Made by a program: the position numbers and the translations under genes. The notes under the pieces were generated by a model that searched no databases, was not told the DNA's origin, and was given only the letters and a program-made list of their open reading frames with translations. A stretch of DNA of 64,000 bases from CAYXRK01 sp964467615 (GTDB taxonomy: Bacteria > Hydrogenedentota > Hydrogenedentia > Hydrogenedentales > GCA-2746185), in assembly GCA_964467615.1 (NCBI GenBank), contig CAYXRK010000001.1, positions 1 through 64,000 on the forward strand, given 5' to 3'. Shown here piece after piece: positions 9,201 to 16,086 of the stretch. How positions within the stretch are numbered: the first letter of the stretch is position 1; the number at the start of each line of letters is the position of its first letter.

Positions 9201-9722
9201 TCACTCGATCCTTGCGCGGATTTCTTGCGGCAAATGATCGCGAAGCCGTGGATACGATTCGACTAAGCGCGCGATATCGGCGAGGTCCTTTTGCCGCTTG
9301 CTTGCGCGCCGCTGCGCGTCCGAATAGGCCCAGACCTTGCCTTGGAGGACGTCCTCCAAACTTGCCACGTTCATCCTATAACCAAGCACCAGGCGGGCCT
9401 CCGCGCGGGGGATAAACTCTTGGTATCGAGGATCGGTTTGAAGTTGGATTCGCAGATCGGACGTATCGGCGCTCAAGTTGACGCTGTGCGCGAATTGTTC
9501 AATGTGGAACCGGCCTTCAAGGATTTTGCAGACTACCTCGATCTCGTCCGCCGCAATGACGATATCGAGATCAAGGCTCACGACAGGCTCGGCATACGCA
9601 TTGACCGCGAGTCCGCCGATCACGCAATAGGGAACATTGTGCTCTGACAATGTGTCGAGGAAAAGTTGAAGCACGTCCTCGCTTCCATTGCTCAGCGCAT
9701 TCAGGAATTGCTTTTCAGTCAT
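9201..9722 (-). CDS. Nucleotidyltransferase-fold protein (AbiEii/DUF1814-like), orphan
   Basis: 173-residue protein with the minimal nucleotidyltransferase core: VPYCVIGGLAVNAYAEP (Gly-Gly motif) followed by VVSLDLDIVIAA, holding the metal-binding Asp-x-Asp. The C-terminal part (LEDVLQGKVWAYSDAQRRAS, then KDLADIARL) matches AbiEii-like and MenT-like toxins, which act with an AbiEi/COG5340-type antitoxin. No antitoxin gene is adjacent, so it may be an orphan or have another role. The start is the ATG at 9722; the frame upstream of it is only the antisense of the tRNA gene. It sits directly beside the tRNA-Ser integration site. Confidence 0.65.
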   Translation of the reverse strand: MTEKQFLNALSNGSEDVLQLFLDTLSEHNVPYCVIGGLAVNAYAEPVVSLDLDIVIAADEIEVVCKILEGRFHIEQFAHSVNLSADTSDLRIQLQTDPRYQEFIPRAEARLVLGYRMNVASLEDVLQGKVWAYSDAQRRASKRQKDLADIARLVESYPRLRDHLPQEIRARIE

Positions 9723-9802
9723 CGTCGATTCGGAACTGTTGCCGACCTGCCGTAAGTCACGGACGGGACCCGACACCGCTGGGCCGACACGCGGGAAAAT
9801 AC

Positions 9803-9886
9803 TGGCGGAGGGTAAGGGACTCGAACCCTTAAGCCCGAAGGCGCCGGTTTTCAAGACCGGTGCGTTACCAATTACGCTAACCCTCC
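9803..9886 (-). tRNA. tRNA-Ser(UGA)
   Basis: Read on the minus strand: acceptor GGAGGGT/ACCCTCC, D arm GCGT...ACGC with GG in the loop, anticodon stem CCGGT/ACCGG with loop CTTGAAA (anticodon TGA), a 13-nt variable arm closed by GCC-TTCG-GGC, T arm AAGGG-TTCGAGT-CCCTT, then discriminator G and an encoded CCA (9806-9803). G73 and the extra arm support serine identity. The variable arm is short for serine. The 5' 38 nucleotides are duplicated at 16557-16595, so this gene is a chimera whose 5' half and upstream region belong to the inserted element. Confidence 0.93.
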
Positions 9887-9887
9887 G
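9849..9887. repeat. Left attachment repeat (attL), 39 bp
   Basis: Identical over 39 bases to 16557-16595; starts TTTCAAGACCGGTGCGTTAC and ends AACCCTCCG on the plus strand. It covers the anticodon loop, D arm and 5' acceptor strand of tRNA-Ser. Identity stops at the 3' edge of the anticodon loop, which puts the likely crossover in or near that loop. Confidence 0.9.
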
Positions 9888-9951
9888 AAACACTTATACA
9901 GCAACAAGTTATAACGCGCATTCGCCGGGGCAATCACGCTCGAAATCACGC

Positions 9952-9972
9952 TTCGCGCCAATTTTGCGCCAC
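9952..9972 (+). repeat. Candidate integrase arm-type site, left end
   Basis: TTCGCGCCAATTTTGCGCCAC followed by T recurs, with one substitution and one extra base, at 16417-16439 near the other end and in the same orientation. Two AATCACGCT copies lie just upstream. Short direct repeats near both ends of an integrated element are where tyrosine integrases bind with their N-terminal arm domain; that role is inferred. Confidence 0.45.
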
Positions 9973-10088
9973 TCTTGAAAACGTGTCCCGCTTTGTGCCA
10001 CGCTATCCCCACGATTCAATTAGGCCCGCCCCGGTGCTCGAAACACCTTGGCGGGAAAACCGCGCGGCATGACTGCTCCATGCCGGGG

Positions 10089-10105
10089 CTGGTAAAGATT
10101 ACCAG
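10089..10105. promoter_or_regulatory. Inverted repeat upstream of integrase
   Basis: CTGGTAA-AGA-TTACCAG is a perfect 7-bp inverted repeat with a 3-bp centre, ending 33 bases before the integrase ATG. It has no T tract, so an operator for int control is more likely than a terminator. The binding protein is unknown. Confidence 0.35.
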
Positions 10106-10138
10106 AATCCGCCGTGTCGCGCTAGACGGAAAGGCGAT

Positions 10139-11242
10139 ATGGCTACGATTCGAGAGCGCAAGGGTACAGACGGTAAGTTAGCGTACACCGCCCGCGTCCG
10201 CATGAAAGGCGCGGCTGAGCAATCGGCCACCTTTGGGCGGCTCACGGACGCCAAGCGATGGATTCAGGACACCGAATCCGCGATCCGCGACGGGCGGAAC
10301 TCCAACGCTTCGGAAGCGAAGCGGCATACCCTGAGTGAAGCGATTGACCGCTACATCCGCGACGTGTTGCCGTTGAAGCGGCAAAACAAGCAACACTCCG
10401 AACTTCCTTACCTGGAACGGTGGCGAACCGAACTCGGATCGCTCACGCTCGCGGACGTTAAGCGATCCGCTATCTCGGACGTGCGCGACAAACTCTTGAA
10501 CGAGACAACGCGATTCGGCACGAAACGGACCGGGGCGCACGTCAACCGAATCCTTGGCGTGCTCTCGCACCTTTTCAGCAAGGCGGAAGCGGATTGGGGC
10601 TGGATCGAAACACACCCCATGCGCAAGAAGATCACGAAACCAAAAGAGAGCCAACCCCGCGTCCGCTACTTGTCCGATGACGAACGCGAACGGCTCTTGA
10701 TCGCGTGCAAGAAGTCGGAATGTGAGGCACTCTATCCCGCCGTCATCCTGTCGCTGGCAACGGGCATGCGAAAGGGGGAACTATTCGGCTTGCGGTGGCG
10801 CGACGTGGACTTTGGACGCGGGCTGATTACTCTGGAACAAACGAAGAACGGCGAACGCCGCGCGATCCCGATTGTGGGACACGCCCGCGACGTGCTCGAA
10901 TCTCGTTCCAAAATCCGGCGCATTGACACTGACTACGTTTTTCCCGCCGTGAATCGCGCACAACCGGGTGAGGTGAGAACGCCATTTATGACGGCGCTAC
11001 GTCGCGCCAAGATTGAGGATTTTAAGTGGCATGACCTACGGCACAGTTGCGCGAGCTATCTCGCCATGCGCGGCGCGACTACCGGCGAAATCGCGGCGGT
11101 GCTCGGACACAAAACCCTAGCGATGGTCAAGAGGTATTCCCACATCGGCCCGCAACACACGTCGCGCGTACTCGCGGGCATGGTCGATTCGATTTTCAAC
11201 ACGCCGAATGCCGAAGCGAGCGAGAAGGCCAATGCTACCTAA
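10139..11242 (+). CDS. int: Tyrosine recombinase/integrase
   Basis: 367-residue phage-type integrase. The N-terminal arm-binding region (about 1-60) is followed by a SAM-like core-binding domain (about 62-165) and the catalytic domain. All catalytic residues are present: Arg211 (TGMRKGEL), Lys236 (TKNGER), His298 and Arg301 (HDLRHS), His324 (LGHK) and nucleophile Tyr333 (KRYSHI). The ATG at 10139 follows GGAAAGG. It lies next to the tRNA-Ser repeat, as expected of the enzyme that inserted the element. Confidence 0.95.
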   Translation: MATIRERKGTDGKLAYTARVRMKGAAEQSATFGRLTDAKRWIQDTESAIRDGRNSNASEAKRHTLSEAIDRYIRDVLPLKRQNKQHSELPYLERWRTELGSLTLADVKRSAISDVRDKLLNETTRFGTKRTGAHVNRILGVLSHLFSKAEADWGWIETHPMRKKITKPKESQPRVRYLSDDERERLLIACKKSECEALYPAVILSLATGMRKGELFGLRWRDVDFGRGLITLEQTKNGERRAIPIVGHARDVLESRSKIRRIDTDYVFPAVNRAQPGEVRTPFMTALRRAKIEDFKWHDLRHSCASYLAMRGATTGEIAAVLGHKTLAMVKRYSHIGPQHTSRVLAGMVDSIFNTPNAEASEKANAT

Positions 11243-11846
11243 TCGCAAAGCCAAGGCCAAGAAGACGAAGACAAGCGCGAAGGCGACTACGCGCGGGGCC
11301 GGGAATTCGCCGCCCGATGAATGGCCAGCCGATCTCCTTATTGAGACGATTGAGGCGATCTTAGATAGATACAAGGTGGGGTTGGATTTTCTCGATCAGT
11401 CCGAGCGGCAAGCGACAATAACCAGCGCAATCGTTTTGTCGCGACGCCGTAGAGGGCTGGCCATCAAAGGAGAACATCTCCTCGCGCACGCGGAGGCGAA
11501 ATTGGTTCTGGCCCAGGTTGAACAAATCCGTCTCCTTTGGAAGACGCGAAGGTTTCGAGACGCTTTTCCTCTGGTGTTCCAACTTGCAGAGGCTCTAAAT
11601 GATATGAACTTTCAAACCTTCTATGCCTCACTGGTGTTGCAAGCGAAGAAAACTCGCGCGCGACTCCGAGATACGCACACTAAAACCTACGGCACGGCAC
11701 AAGAGCGGGCCGAGAAGTACGCCAAGTACCAGAGCGACTATGACAGGCTCCGTGAATTGGGGCACTCCAAAAAAGCCGCCCGCGAACACACGGCGAAACG
11801 ATTCCACGTCAACCCAAAGACTATCCAACGCAACGTCACGGGGTGA
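11232..11846 (+). CDS. Hypothetical protein with C-terminal HTH-like segment
   Basis: 204-residue protein that I do not recognise. The N-terminus is strongly basic (LPNRKAKAKKTKTSAKATTR). The middle is helical (LIETIEAILDRYKVGLDFLD). The C-terminus (GHSKKAAREHTAKRFHVNPK, then TIQRNVTG) looks like a helix-turn-helix. The ATG at 11232 overlaps the integrase stop by 11 bases and has GAGAAGG upstream; an ATG at 11208 is possible but less supported. Co-transcription with int is likely, suggesting an element-specific regulator. Confidence 0.55.
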   Translation: MLPNRKAKAKKTKTSAKATTRGAGNSPPDEWPADLLIETIEAILDRYKVGLDFLDQSERQATITSAIVLSRRRRGLAIKGEHLLAHAEAKLVLAQVEQIRLLWKTRRFRDAFPLVFQLAEALNDMNFQTFYASLVLQAKKTRARLRDTHTKTYGTAQERAEKYAKYQSDYDRLRELGHSKKAAREHTAKRFHVNPKTIQRNVTG

Positions 11847-11851
11847 AAAAA

Positions 11852-11879
11852 GTTAGGACACGCTCTCGTCTGTCCTAAC
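11852..11879 (-). terminator. Perfect hairpin, terminator-like for the minus strand
   Basis: GTTAGGACA and TGTCCTAAC (11852-11860, 11871-11879) form a perfect 9-bp stem with a 10-nt loop. On the minus strand the stem is followed by TTTTTTC, the form of an intrinsic terminator, although all nearby genes are on the plus strand. On the plus strand CTCTCGTCTG is repeated in the loop and after the stem, so it may instead be an operator for the HTH gene at 11953. Confidence 0.45.
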
Positions 11880-11952
11880 CTCTCGTCTGCGAAACTATCC
11901 TCCACAAAACGCCGCGATAGACAACACGCGGCAAACCGTGGAGGTATTCGAC

Positions 11953-12156
11953 GTGGACACGCAAGCGGCAACCCCGAAATTCCTGACTGTACGGCAATGG
12001 GCCGAAACGCATTCTTTTCCGACTGTACTCGGATTGCGTCATCTCATTTTTCACGCGGACGCGAACGGCTTTCCCGTGCGGCGGCTTGGACGGCGCGTGT
12101 TGCTCGAAGAATCCGAGGTGCTCGGCTGGCTGCTCGAAACGACGAAGGTGAGTTGA
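11953..12156 (+). CDS. Excisionase/AlpA-like small HTH protein
   Basis: 67-residue protein with the winged-helix layout of excisionases: FLTVRQWAETH, then GLRHLIFHADANGFP and VRRLGRRVLLEESEVLGWL. The last segment is the typical arginine-bearing wing and closing helix. I start at GTG 11953 because GTGGAGG lies eight bases upstream; GTG 11938 is also open. The position between integrase and primase fits a directionality factor or an AlpA-type activator of the element. Confidence 0.7.
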   Translation: MDTQAATPKFLTVRQWAETHSFPTVLGLRHLIFHADANGFPVRRLGRRVLLEESEVLGWLLETTKVS

Positions 12157-12204
12157 CCGTGAACGCGGCAACCCAATCCGCGCCGTCGCTTCCCACAATT
12201 CCAA

Positions 12205-12936
12205 ATGCGTCCGATGACTCTGGATTCGTTCCTCGAACACCTTCACGGAGTTCGCAAGACGGGCGACAATCAGTACATGGCGAAATGCCCGGCACACGAC
12301 GATCAAAAAGCGAGTCTCAGCGTAAAGAAGGGCGAGAATGGCGGGATCGTCCTCCATTGTCACGCCGGATGCGAGACGCGAGAAATCGTAGCGAGTATGG
12401 GGCTGAAAATGGTTGACCTCGCGCCAAACGGACTTCCACCCAACCCCACCGCGCGACGCATCGTTGCGATTTATCCGTACTACGCCGCGAACGGAACGCT
12501 TCTCTACGAAATCGTCCGTTACGACCCAAAAGACTTCCGCGCGCGACGGCCCGACGGCCAGGGCGGACACATTCACAACCTCGAAGGTGTCGAGCGCGTG
12601 CTGTATCAGCTTCCCCTCGTGCTCGCGGCAATCGCCCGCGAAGATGACGTGTTCATCGTTGAGGGTGAAAAGGACGCTGACCGTCTCACAGCGTTCGGTG
12701 TGACCGCGACCTGCAATCCGGGCGGCGCGGGCAAGTGGAAAGACAGCTACACTGCATCGCTCGCGGGCGCGACGCGCGTGTTCGTGCTACCAGACAACGA
12801 CCACGCCGGCCGCAAGCACGCCGTCGAAGTCGCACAAAGCATCGGCGTTGACCGTTGTGCGATTCTTCAATTGCCCGGTCTCCCGGCGAAAGGCGACGTG
12901 TCTGATTGGCTCGCCGCGCGTCGTTCCCATGCGTGA
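12205..12936 (+). CDS. CHC2 zinc-finger/Toprim primase-like protein
   Basis: 243-residue protein. An N-terminal CHC2-type zinc-binding domain is visible: CPAHDDQKASLSVKK (Cys and His), then HCHAGCETREI (Cys pair), about residues 28-62. A Toprim domain follows, with VFIVEGEKDADRL (acidic Glu) and FVLPDNDHAGRKHA (Asp-x-Asp). There is no DnaG core beyond this, so it is the short element-borne type working with the neighbouring RepA-like ATPase in initiating element replication. It overlaps the next gene by 8 bases (ATGCGTGA). Confidence 0.82.
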   Translation: MRPMTLDSFLEHLHGVRKTGDNQYMAKCPAHDDQKASLSVKKGENGGIVLHCHAGCETREIVASMGLKMVDLAPNGLPPNPTARRIVAIYPYYAANGTLLYEIVRYDPKDFRARRPDGQGGHIHNLEGVERVLYQLPLVLAAIAREDDVFIVEGEKDADRLTAFGVTATCNPGGAGKWKDSYTASLAGATRVFVLPDNDHAGRKHAVEVAQSIGVDRCAILQLPGLPAKGDVSDWLAARRSHA

Positions 12937-14107
12937 ATTGAAACTCCTGGCCGATGACGCATGGGAGCGACGATCTGCGTCCGCGCTGGAGAAATTCGAG
13001 GCCCCGCGTCCGGCTCCGAAATCAAGAATCGAATTCACGCTCGCCGCCGATATCGTTCCGCGCCGCTTTGATTGGTTTTGGCCGGGCTACATTCCGCGCG
13101 GAACACTTGGGGCAATCGAGGGCGATCCGACTACCGCGAAAACGGCGGCGATGATTTTTGTTGCCGCGACGATTTCAACCGGCGATCCCTTCCCATTTTG
13201 CCAGTCGCGCAGGGAGTCTGAAAACGTCGCTGTCTTATCAGTCGAGGACTCAATCGATCGGGCAATTGTTCCACGATTGAATGCGGCGGGCGCGGACATG
13301 AAGCGCGTCTACATCATCAACCCCAACGAAAATACTACCTTTCCATCTGCTGCAATTGACCTTGAGCTTTTCATCGTTGAGAACCAAATCAAGTTTTTAT
13401 TCGTAGATACGCTGACCGCCGTCATCGACTCGCATCTCGATTATTTCAAAGACACGGACATGCGGAGGATCACGTCGCCGTTGTCAAGGATTGCCGAGCG
13501 GACGGATTGCGCAATCTTTTTTGTGCGACACCTAACGAAATCGGCGAAGGCATCCGCCATGTACGCGGGCGGCGGTTCAATTGGACTAATTGGCGCTACG
13601 CGAATAACCCTACGACTCGATAAGCATCCCGATGATGAAACCCGGCGCATTCTGAGCGTCGTAAAGTCGAACGTCGGCCCGACGCCAAAATCTCTGGAAC
13701 TCCGGCTCGTACCCGATCCGATGACCGGCGTTTTCAAAGTTGAATTCATGGGCGAATGCGGCTCCACAGCGGACGATCTTTGCGCGGGCGGCGCGGCGCT
13801 GAAAACGGCGGTGCAATTCCTACGGGCGGAACTTGCGGGTGGTGAAGTCCTGGCATCCTCGATTGAGGCGTCCGCGAAGGATGAAGGCATCGCCAAACGT
13901 ACCTTGGCCGAGGCCAAGAAAATGCTGAGGGTGAAGTCGAGAAAGCAGGGCAAAAGCTGGTACTGGTCGTTGCCGGATTCAAGGATGCAGACGGGCCAAG
14001 AAAATGAAGGATGCAAGGATGCAACTTCTTATAGAAGATTGCATCCTTGCACGCTTGACGAAAACACCCTTGAAATCGAGGTATTTGAGGAAGGACTTCG
14101 GGTATGA
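12929..14107 (+). CDS. RepA-like AAA (AAA_25) replicative ATPase
   Basis: 392-residue RecA-fold ATPase of the RepA/AAA_25 type. PRGTLGAIEGDPTTAKTAAM is the Walker A region; the usual second Gly before Lys is Ala here (GDPTTAKT). ENVAVLSVEDSID, then IKFLFVDTLTAVID (Walker B) and CAIFFVRHLTKSAKAS are family blocks. The C-terminal part (about 295-350) looks like a winged helix (LASSIEASAKDEGIAKRTLA). The last 45 codons contain a large DNA palindrome (see 13982-14051). The ATG at 12929 overlaps the primase stop, and its own stop overlaps the next start (ATGA), so all are translationally coupled. Confidence 0.8.
   Translation: MRELKLLADDAWERRSASALEKFEAPRPAPKSRIEFTLAADIVPRRFDWFWPGYIPRGTLGAIEGDPTTAKTAAMIFVAATISTGDPFPFCQSRRESENVAVLSVEDSIDRAIVPRLNAAGADMKRVYIINPNENTTFPSAAIDLELFIVENQIKFLFVDTLTAVIDSHLDYFKDTDMRRITSPLSRIAERTDCAIFFVRHLTKSAKASAMYAGGGSIGLIGATRITLRLDKHPDDETRRILSVVKSNVGPTPKSLELRLVPDPMTGVFKVEFMGECGSTADDLCAGGAALKTAVQFLRAELAGGEVLASSIEASAKDEGIAKRTLAEAKKMLRVKSRKQGKSWYWSLPDSRMQTGQENEGCKDATSYRRLHPCTLDENTLEIEVFEEGLRV
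13982..14051. repeat. AGGATGCA iterons with 17-bp palindrome inside the RepA-like gene
   Basis: AGGATGCA occurs directly at 13982, 14008 and 14016 and inverted at 14040-14047. The arms TGCAAGGATGCAACTTC (14012-14028) and GAAGATTGCATCCTTGCA (14034-14051) pair over 17 bp with one bulged base and a 5-nt loop. Such clustered repeats next to primase and helicase genes resemble a replication origin or Rep binding site; this is inference. The coding frame passes through the palindrome. Confidence 0.55.
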
Positions 14108-14427
14108 ACATTGATGAACTTTTCGACGCGCTCATCGTCGCTGGCATCGACCTAGTGCCGGACGGAACCGAGCACTTGTTCGCCCGTCCGCAACCCGGCA
14201 AGGCGATACCGCCTGAAATCGTCGAAGCATTGCGAACGTTGAAACCCTTGGTACTCACGCCCGCCTTGCAAAGCTACATCCGCGTGCTGGCCGCATGGCG
14301 TCCGGCGAACGACCGAGACCTACCACCCGCGCCGATGTTCAAGGCACGGCCCGAACGTCCGCTGGCATGGGCGGCATGGTGGACGGCTGTTGAGACAGTC
14401 CGCCGTCAACGCAAGGCGGCGCGATGA
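14104..14427 (+). CDS. Hypothetical protein, TubC_N-like N-terminus
   Basis: 107-residue protein. The first 55 residues (IDELFDALIVAGIDLVPDG, then PPEIVEALRTLKPLVL) resemble the TubC_N docking-domain fold, often seen in small genes beside element-borne primases. The rest, ending WAAWWTAVETVRRQRKAAR, is not recognisable. It starts within the stop of the RepA-like gene (ATGA) and overlaps the next start in the same way. Function unknown. Confidence 0.6.
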   Translation: MNIDELFDALIVAGIDLVPDGTEHLFARPQPGKAIPPEIVEALRTLKPLVLTPALQSYIRVLAAWRPANDRDLPPAPMFKARPERPLAWAAWWTAVETVRRQRKAAR

Positions 14428-14687
14428 CAGCCATGAACAACACCATCCCGGCAACCGAGGAGAACCCTCTCGTCGAGCAAGTCATCCGGCGACTGGCCGA
14501 GGTACGCGGCACGGGCGACTCACGAGCGGCGGAGATCGGCGCGGTATGGGATCGGTTTATCTTCCGGCTCATGGCATCGCGGAACCTGGACAGACCTACG
14601 GCGCATCGCGTCATCGAGATCGAAATGCCCGGACTACATCAGGCGCACATTCGGGCAATCAACGGAATCGAACCGGGTTTACCATGA
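14424..14687 (+). CDS. Hypothetical protein of the integrative element
   Basis: 87-residue protein with no recognised domain. It is helical and charged (LVEQVIRRLAEVRGTGDSRA, then RFIFRLMASRNLDRPTAHRV). The ATG at 14424 overlaps the previous stop by four bases; a second ATG lies at 14430. The stop overlaps the next small ORF (CCATGA). Translational coupling supports its being real. Confidence 0.5.
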   Translation: MTAMNNTIPATEENPLVEQVIRRLAEVRGTGDSRAAEIGAVWDRFIFRLMASRNLDRPTAHRVIEIEMPGLHQAHIRAINGIEPGLP

Positions 14688-14794
14688 ACATGACGGCAAC
14701 CCGAAAGCGGCGACATTGGCCGGACGCGCCTGCATCGCGGCAAAGGCGACACGCCCATAGCGCCGTGTTCGAGCTACAACCGCGTGAGGCTTAG
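14684..14794 (+). CDS. Very small basic ORF, element operon
   Basis: 36 codons, starting in an ATGA overlap with the previous stop. The product (MNMTATRKRRHWPDAPASRQ, then RRHAHSAVFELQPREA) is strongly basic. Only position and overlap support it; no domain is visible and it may be a chance frame. Confidence 0.3.
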   Translation: MNMTATRKRRHWPDAPASRQRRHAHSAVFELQPREA

Positions 14795-14800
14795 CAAACT

Positions 14801-14814
14801 CGAATCCGGCCATA
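14801..14814 (+). repeat. 14-bp direct repeat, left copy
   Basis: CGAATCCGGCCATA here and at 15487-15500, exactly. The two copies bracket the ERCC4 remnant and the lipoprotein gene. This may mark a cargo segment added to the element. Confidence 0.4.
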
Positions 14815-14890
14815 CTAGACCGCTACCGGAATGCGGATCGTCGATTGTGGGGCATCCTACGCAGTCGCATTTGGAGCGGATCGACCGATA

Positions 14891-14945
14891 ATGAGCGAAT
14901 TCCCGCCGATCATCGTCGATTCGAGGGAACAGCGCCCGTTGCCAA
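14891..14945 (+). pseudogene. Remnant of an ERCC4-type nuclease gene
   Basis: From the ATG at 14891 the frame reads MSEFPPIIVDSREQRPLPI. This is the start of ERCC4 nuclease domains, including the catalytic V/I-D-S-R-E-Q motif. Homology appears to stop at about 14945; the frame then runs into sequence antisense to the lipoprotein gene, so the rest of the nuclease is missing. I infer truncation by the insertion or deletion that brought in the lipoprotein gene. Confidence 0.5.
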
Positions 14946-14981
14946 TAGCGCGTCGCCTCTCCTATGGCCGTCGAGACAAGC

Positions 14982-15362
14982 TCAAATCACAAGCCACTGG
15001 AAGATGCATCCGGGTTCAACTTCGATGGCGAAATCCTCGGCGAATTGCCTGCATCCGAAGATGCAGTTGCAATATGCCTCGATTCGGATGTCGTAGAGTC
15101 CTGGTTCCAGTTGGAAGACCTGCTGTCCGCCGTTTCGGATTTCGTCTCCTTCGCACGAGGATAGGTCGCCTAAGAGATTTTCGCCCCATTCCGCGCTACC
15201 TGTTGGAGCGATATAGACGACGGCGATCACTTTACCTGAAGTGTTATGAACGGCAATTCCGGTTACACCAGTTCCGCAAATGGGATCAAGTCCTCGCGGC
15301 GGGCATCCCACGCACGCCGTGGCAATCAAGAACAGCGGAACCCACGTCAACTTGGAGAACAT
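14982..15362 (-). CDS. Putative lipoprotein, unknown family
   Basis: About 126 residues from the ATG at 15362 (MFSKLTWVPLFLIATACVGC); ATGs at 15398 and 15425 are also open. The start is a lipoprotein-like signal with the modified Cys probably in ACVGC. The mature part has the pattern VHNTSGKVIAVVYIAPTGSA, WGENLL, then LEPGLYDIRIEAYCNCIF. This is a small beta domain seen in many secreted proteins that I cannot name, and it is rich in cysteine. It runs against the direction of the replication genes, which fits cargo. Confidence 0.55.
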   Translation of the reverse strand: MFSKLTWVPLFLIATACVGCPPRGLDPICGTGVTGIAVHNTSGKVIAVVYIAPTGSAEWGENLLGDLSSCEGDEIRNGGQQVFQLEPGLYDIRIEAYCNCIFGCRQFAEDFAIEVEPGCIFQWLVI

Positions 15363-15486
15363 AACTTCGCCAAAGGGTACGACACGTCGAGTGCTCATAA
15401 CTACACCTCCCTTGAGGTAATTCAACCTACTCCTTCGGAACGCGAGTAGTCAACGCTGAATCGCCGTCGAACCGCGCCGCACGATC

Positions 15487-15500
15487 CGAATCCGGCCATA
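15487..15500 (+). repeat. 14-bp direct repeat, right copy
   Basis: Exact copy of 14801-14814. The 200 bases around it (15426-15636) hold no gene I can support. Confidence 0.4.
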
Positions 15501-15636
15501 GTCTGATACTCCCGCGCCCGCGTTCGCGTCTCCTAGGTCAACGTTGCACGTCCGTTTCACGCCCGCGACGCTGAAACCGGCCTATCGCACAACAAATCAG
15601 GCCATGGAACGACCCAGCACCGGAACGGTGGCGGCG

Positions 15637-16086
15637 CTATTTTTTCGGCAACGTGAACCGCTGACCGTAGTAGTCATCGTTAAGCTTATGAATGAGATCC
15701 TTGCTCGCTTCAAGGTCCACCTCGAGAAGTTCGCGCATCGAAATGAATCCTCTCAGACGGCTATCCTCGTCCAGCACGACCAGATGTCGAAAGTTCTTGT
15801 TCAGCATCAGTGCCGTGGCAACGCTATGCTTTTCGTCGATGGAGACATGGAACACGTCTGTCGTCATCACTCCGGTGATTTTCGTTTCACTCGGGTCGAG
15901 GCCCTTGTGCACAACCCGTCGAAGGAGGTCTCGCTCAGAGAAGACGCCGACAATCTCGTCTCCGTCGCAAACTGCCACCGCACCAACGCCCTTTTCATAC
16001 AAGTAATCAACCACTGCTTTGACCGTAAAGCTTGAATCGACCGAGAAGGCTTCGCGCTGGCCGATCAGATCGCGAATAGTTTTCAT
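15637..16086 (-). CDS. CBS-domain pair protein
   Basis: 149-residue stand-alone tandem CBS protein. CBS1 spans about 10-65 (TVKAVVDYLYEKGVGAVAVC, then GVFSERDLLRRV) and CBS2 about 75-130 (SVATALMLNKNFRHLVVLDE, then GFISMRELLEVDL). Such Bateman modules sense adenosine nucleotides and usually regulate a partner. Start ATG 16086 follows AAGGGGAG; the frame upstream to 16119 is open but unsupported. It lies inside the tRNA-Ser repeats, hence possible cargo. Confidence 0.85.
   Translation of the reverse strand: MKTIRDLIGQREAFSVDSSFTVKAVVDYLYEKGVGAVAVCDGDEIVGVFSERDLLRRVVHKGLDPSETKITGVMTTDVFHVSIDEKHSVATALMLNKNFRHLVVLDEDSRLRGFISMRELLEVDLEASKDLIHKLNDDYYGQRFTLPKK

Noticed and set aside
9723..9893. Extending the nucleotidyltransferase-fold gene to 9893
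   Set aside because: The extension is the tRNA-Ser gene read as protein.
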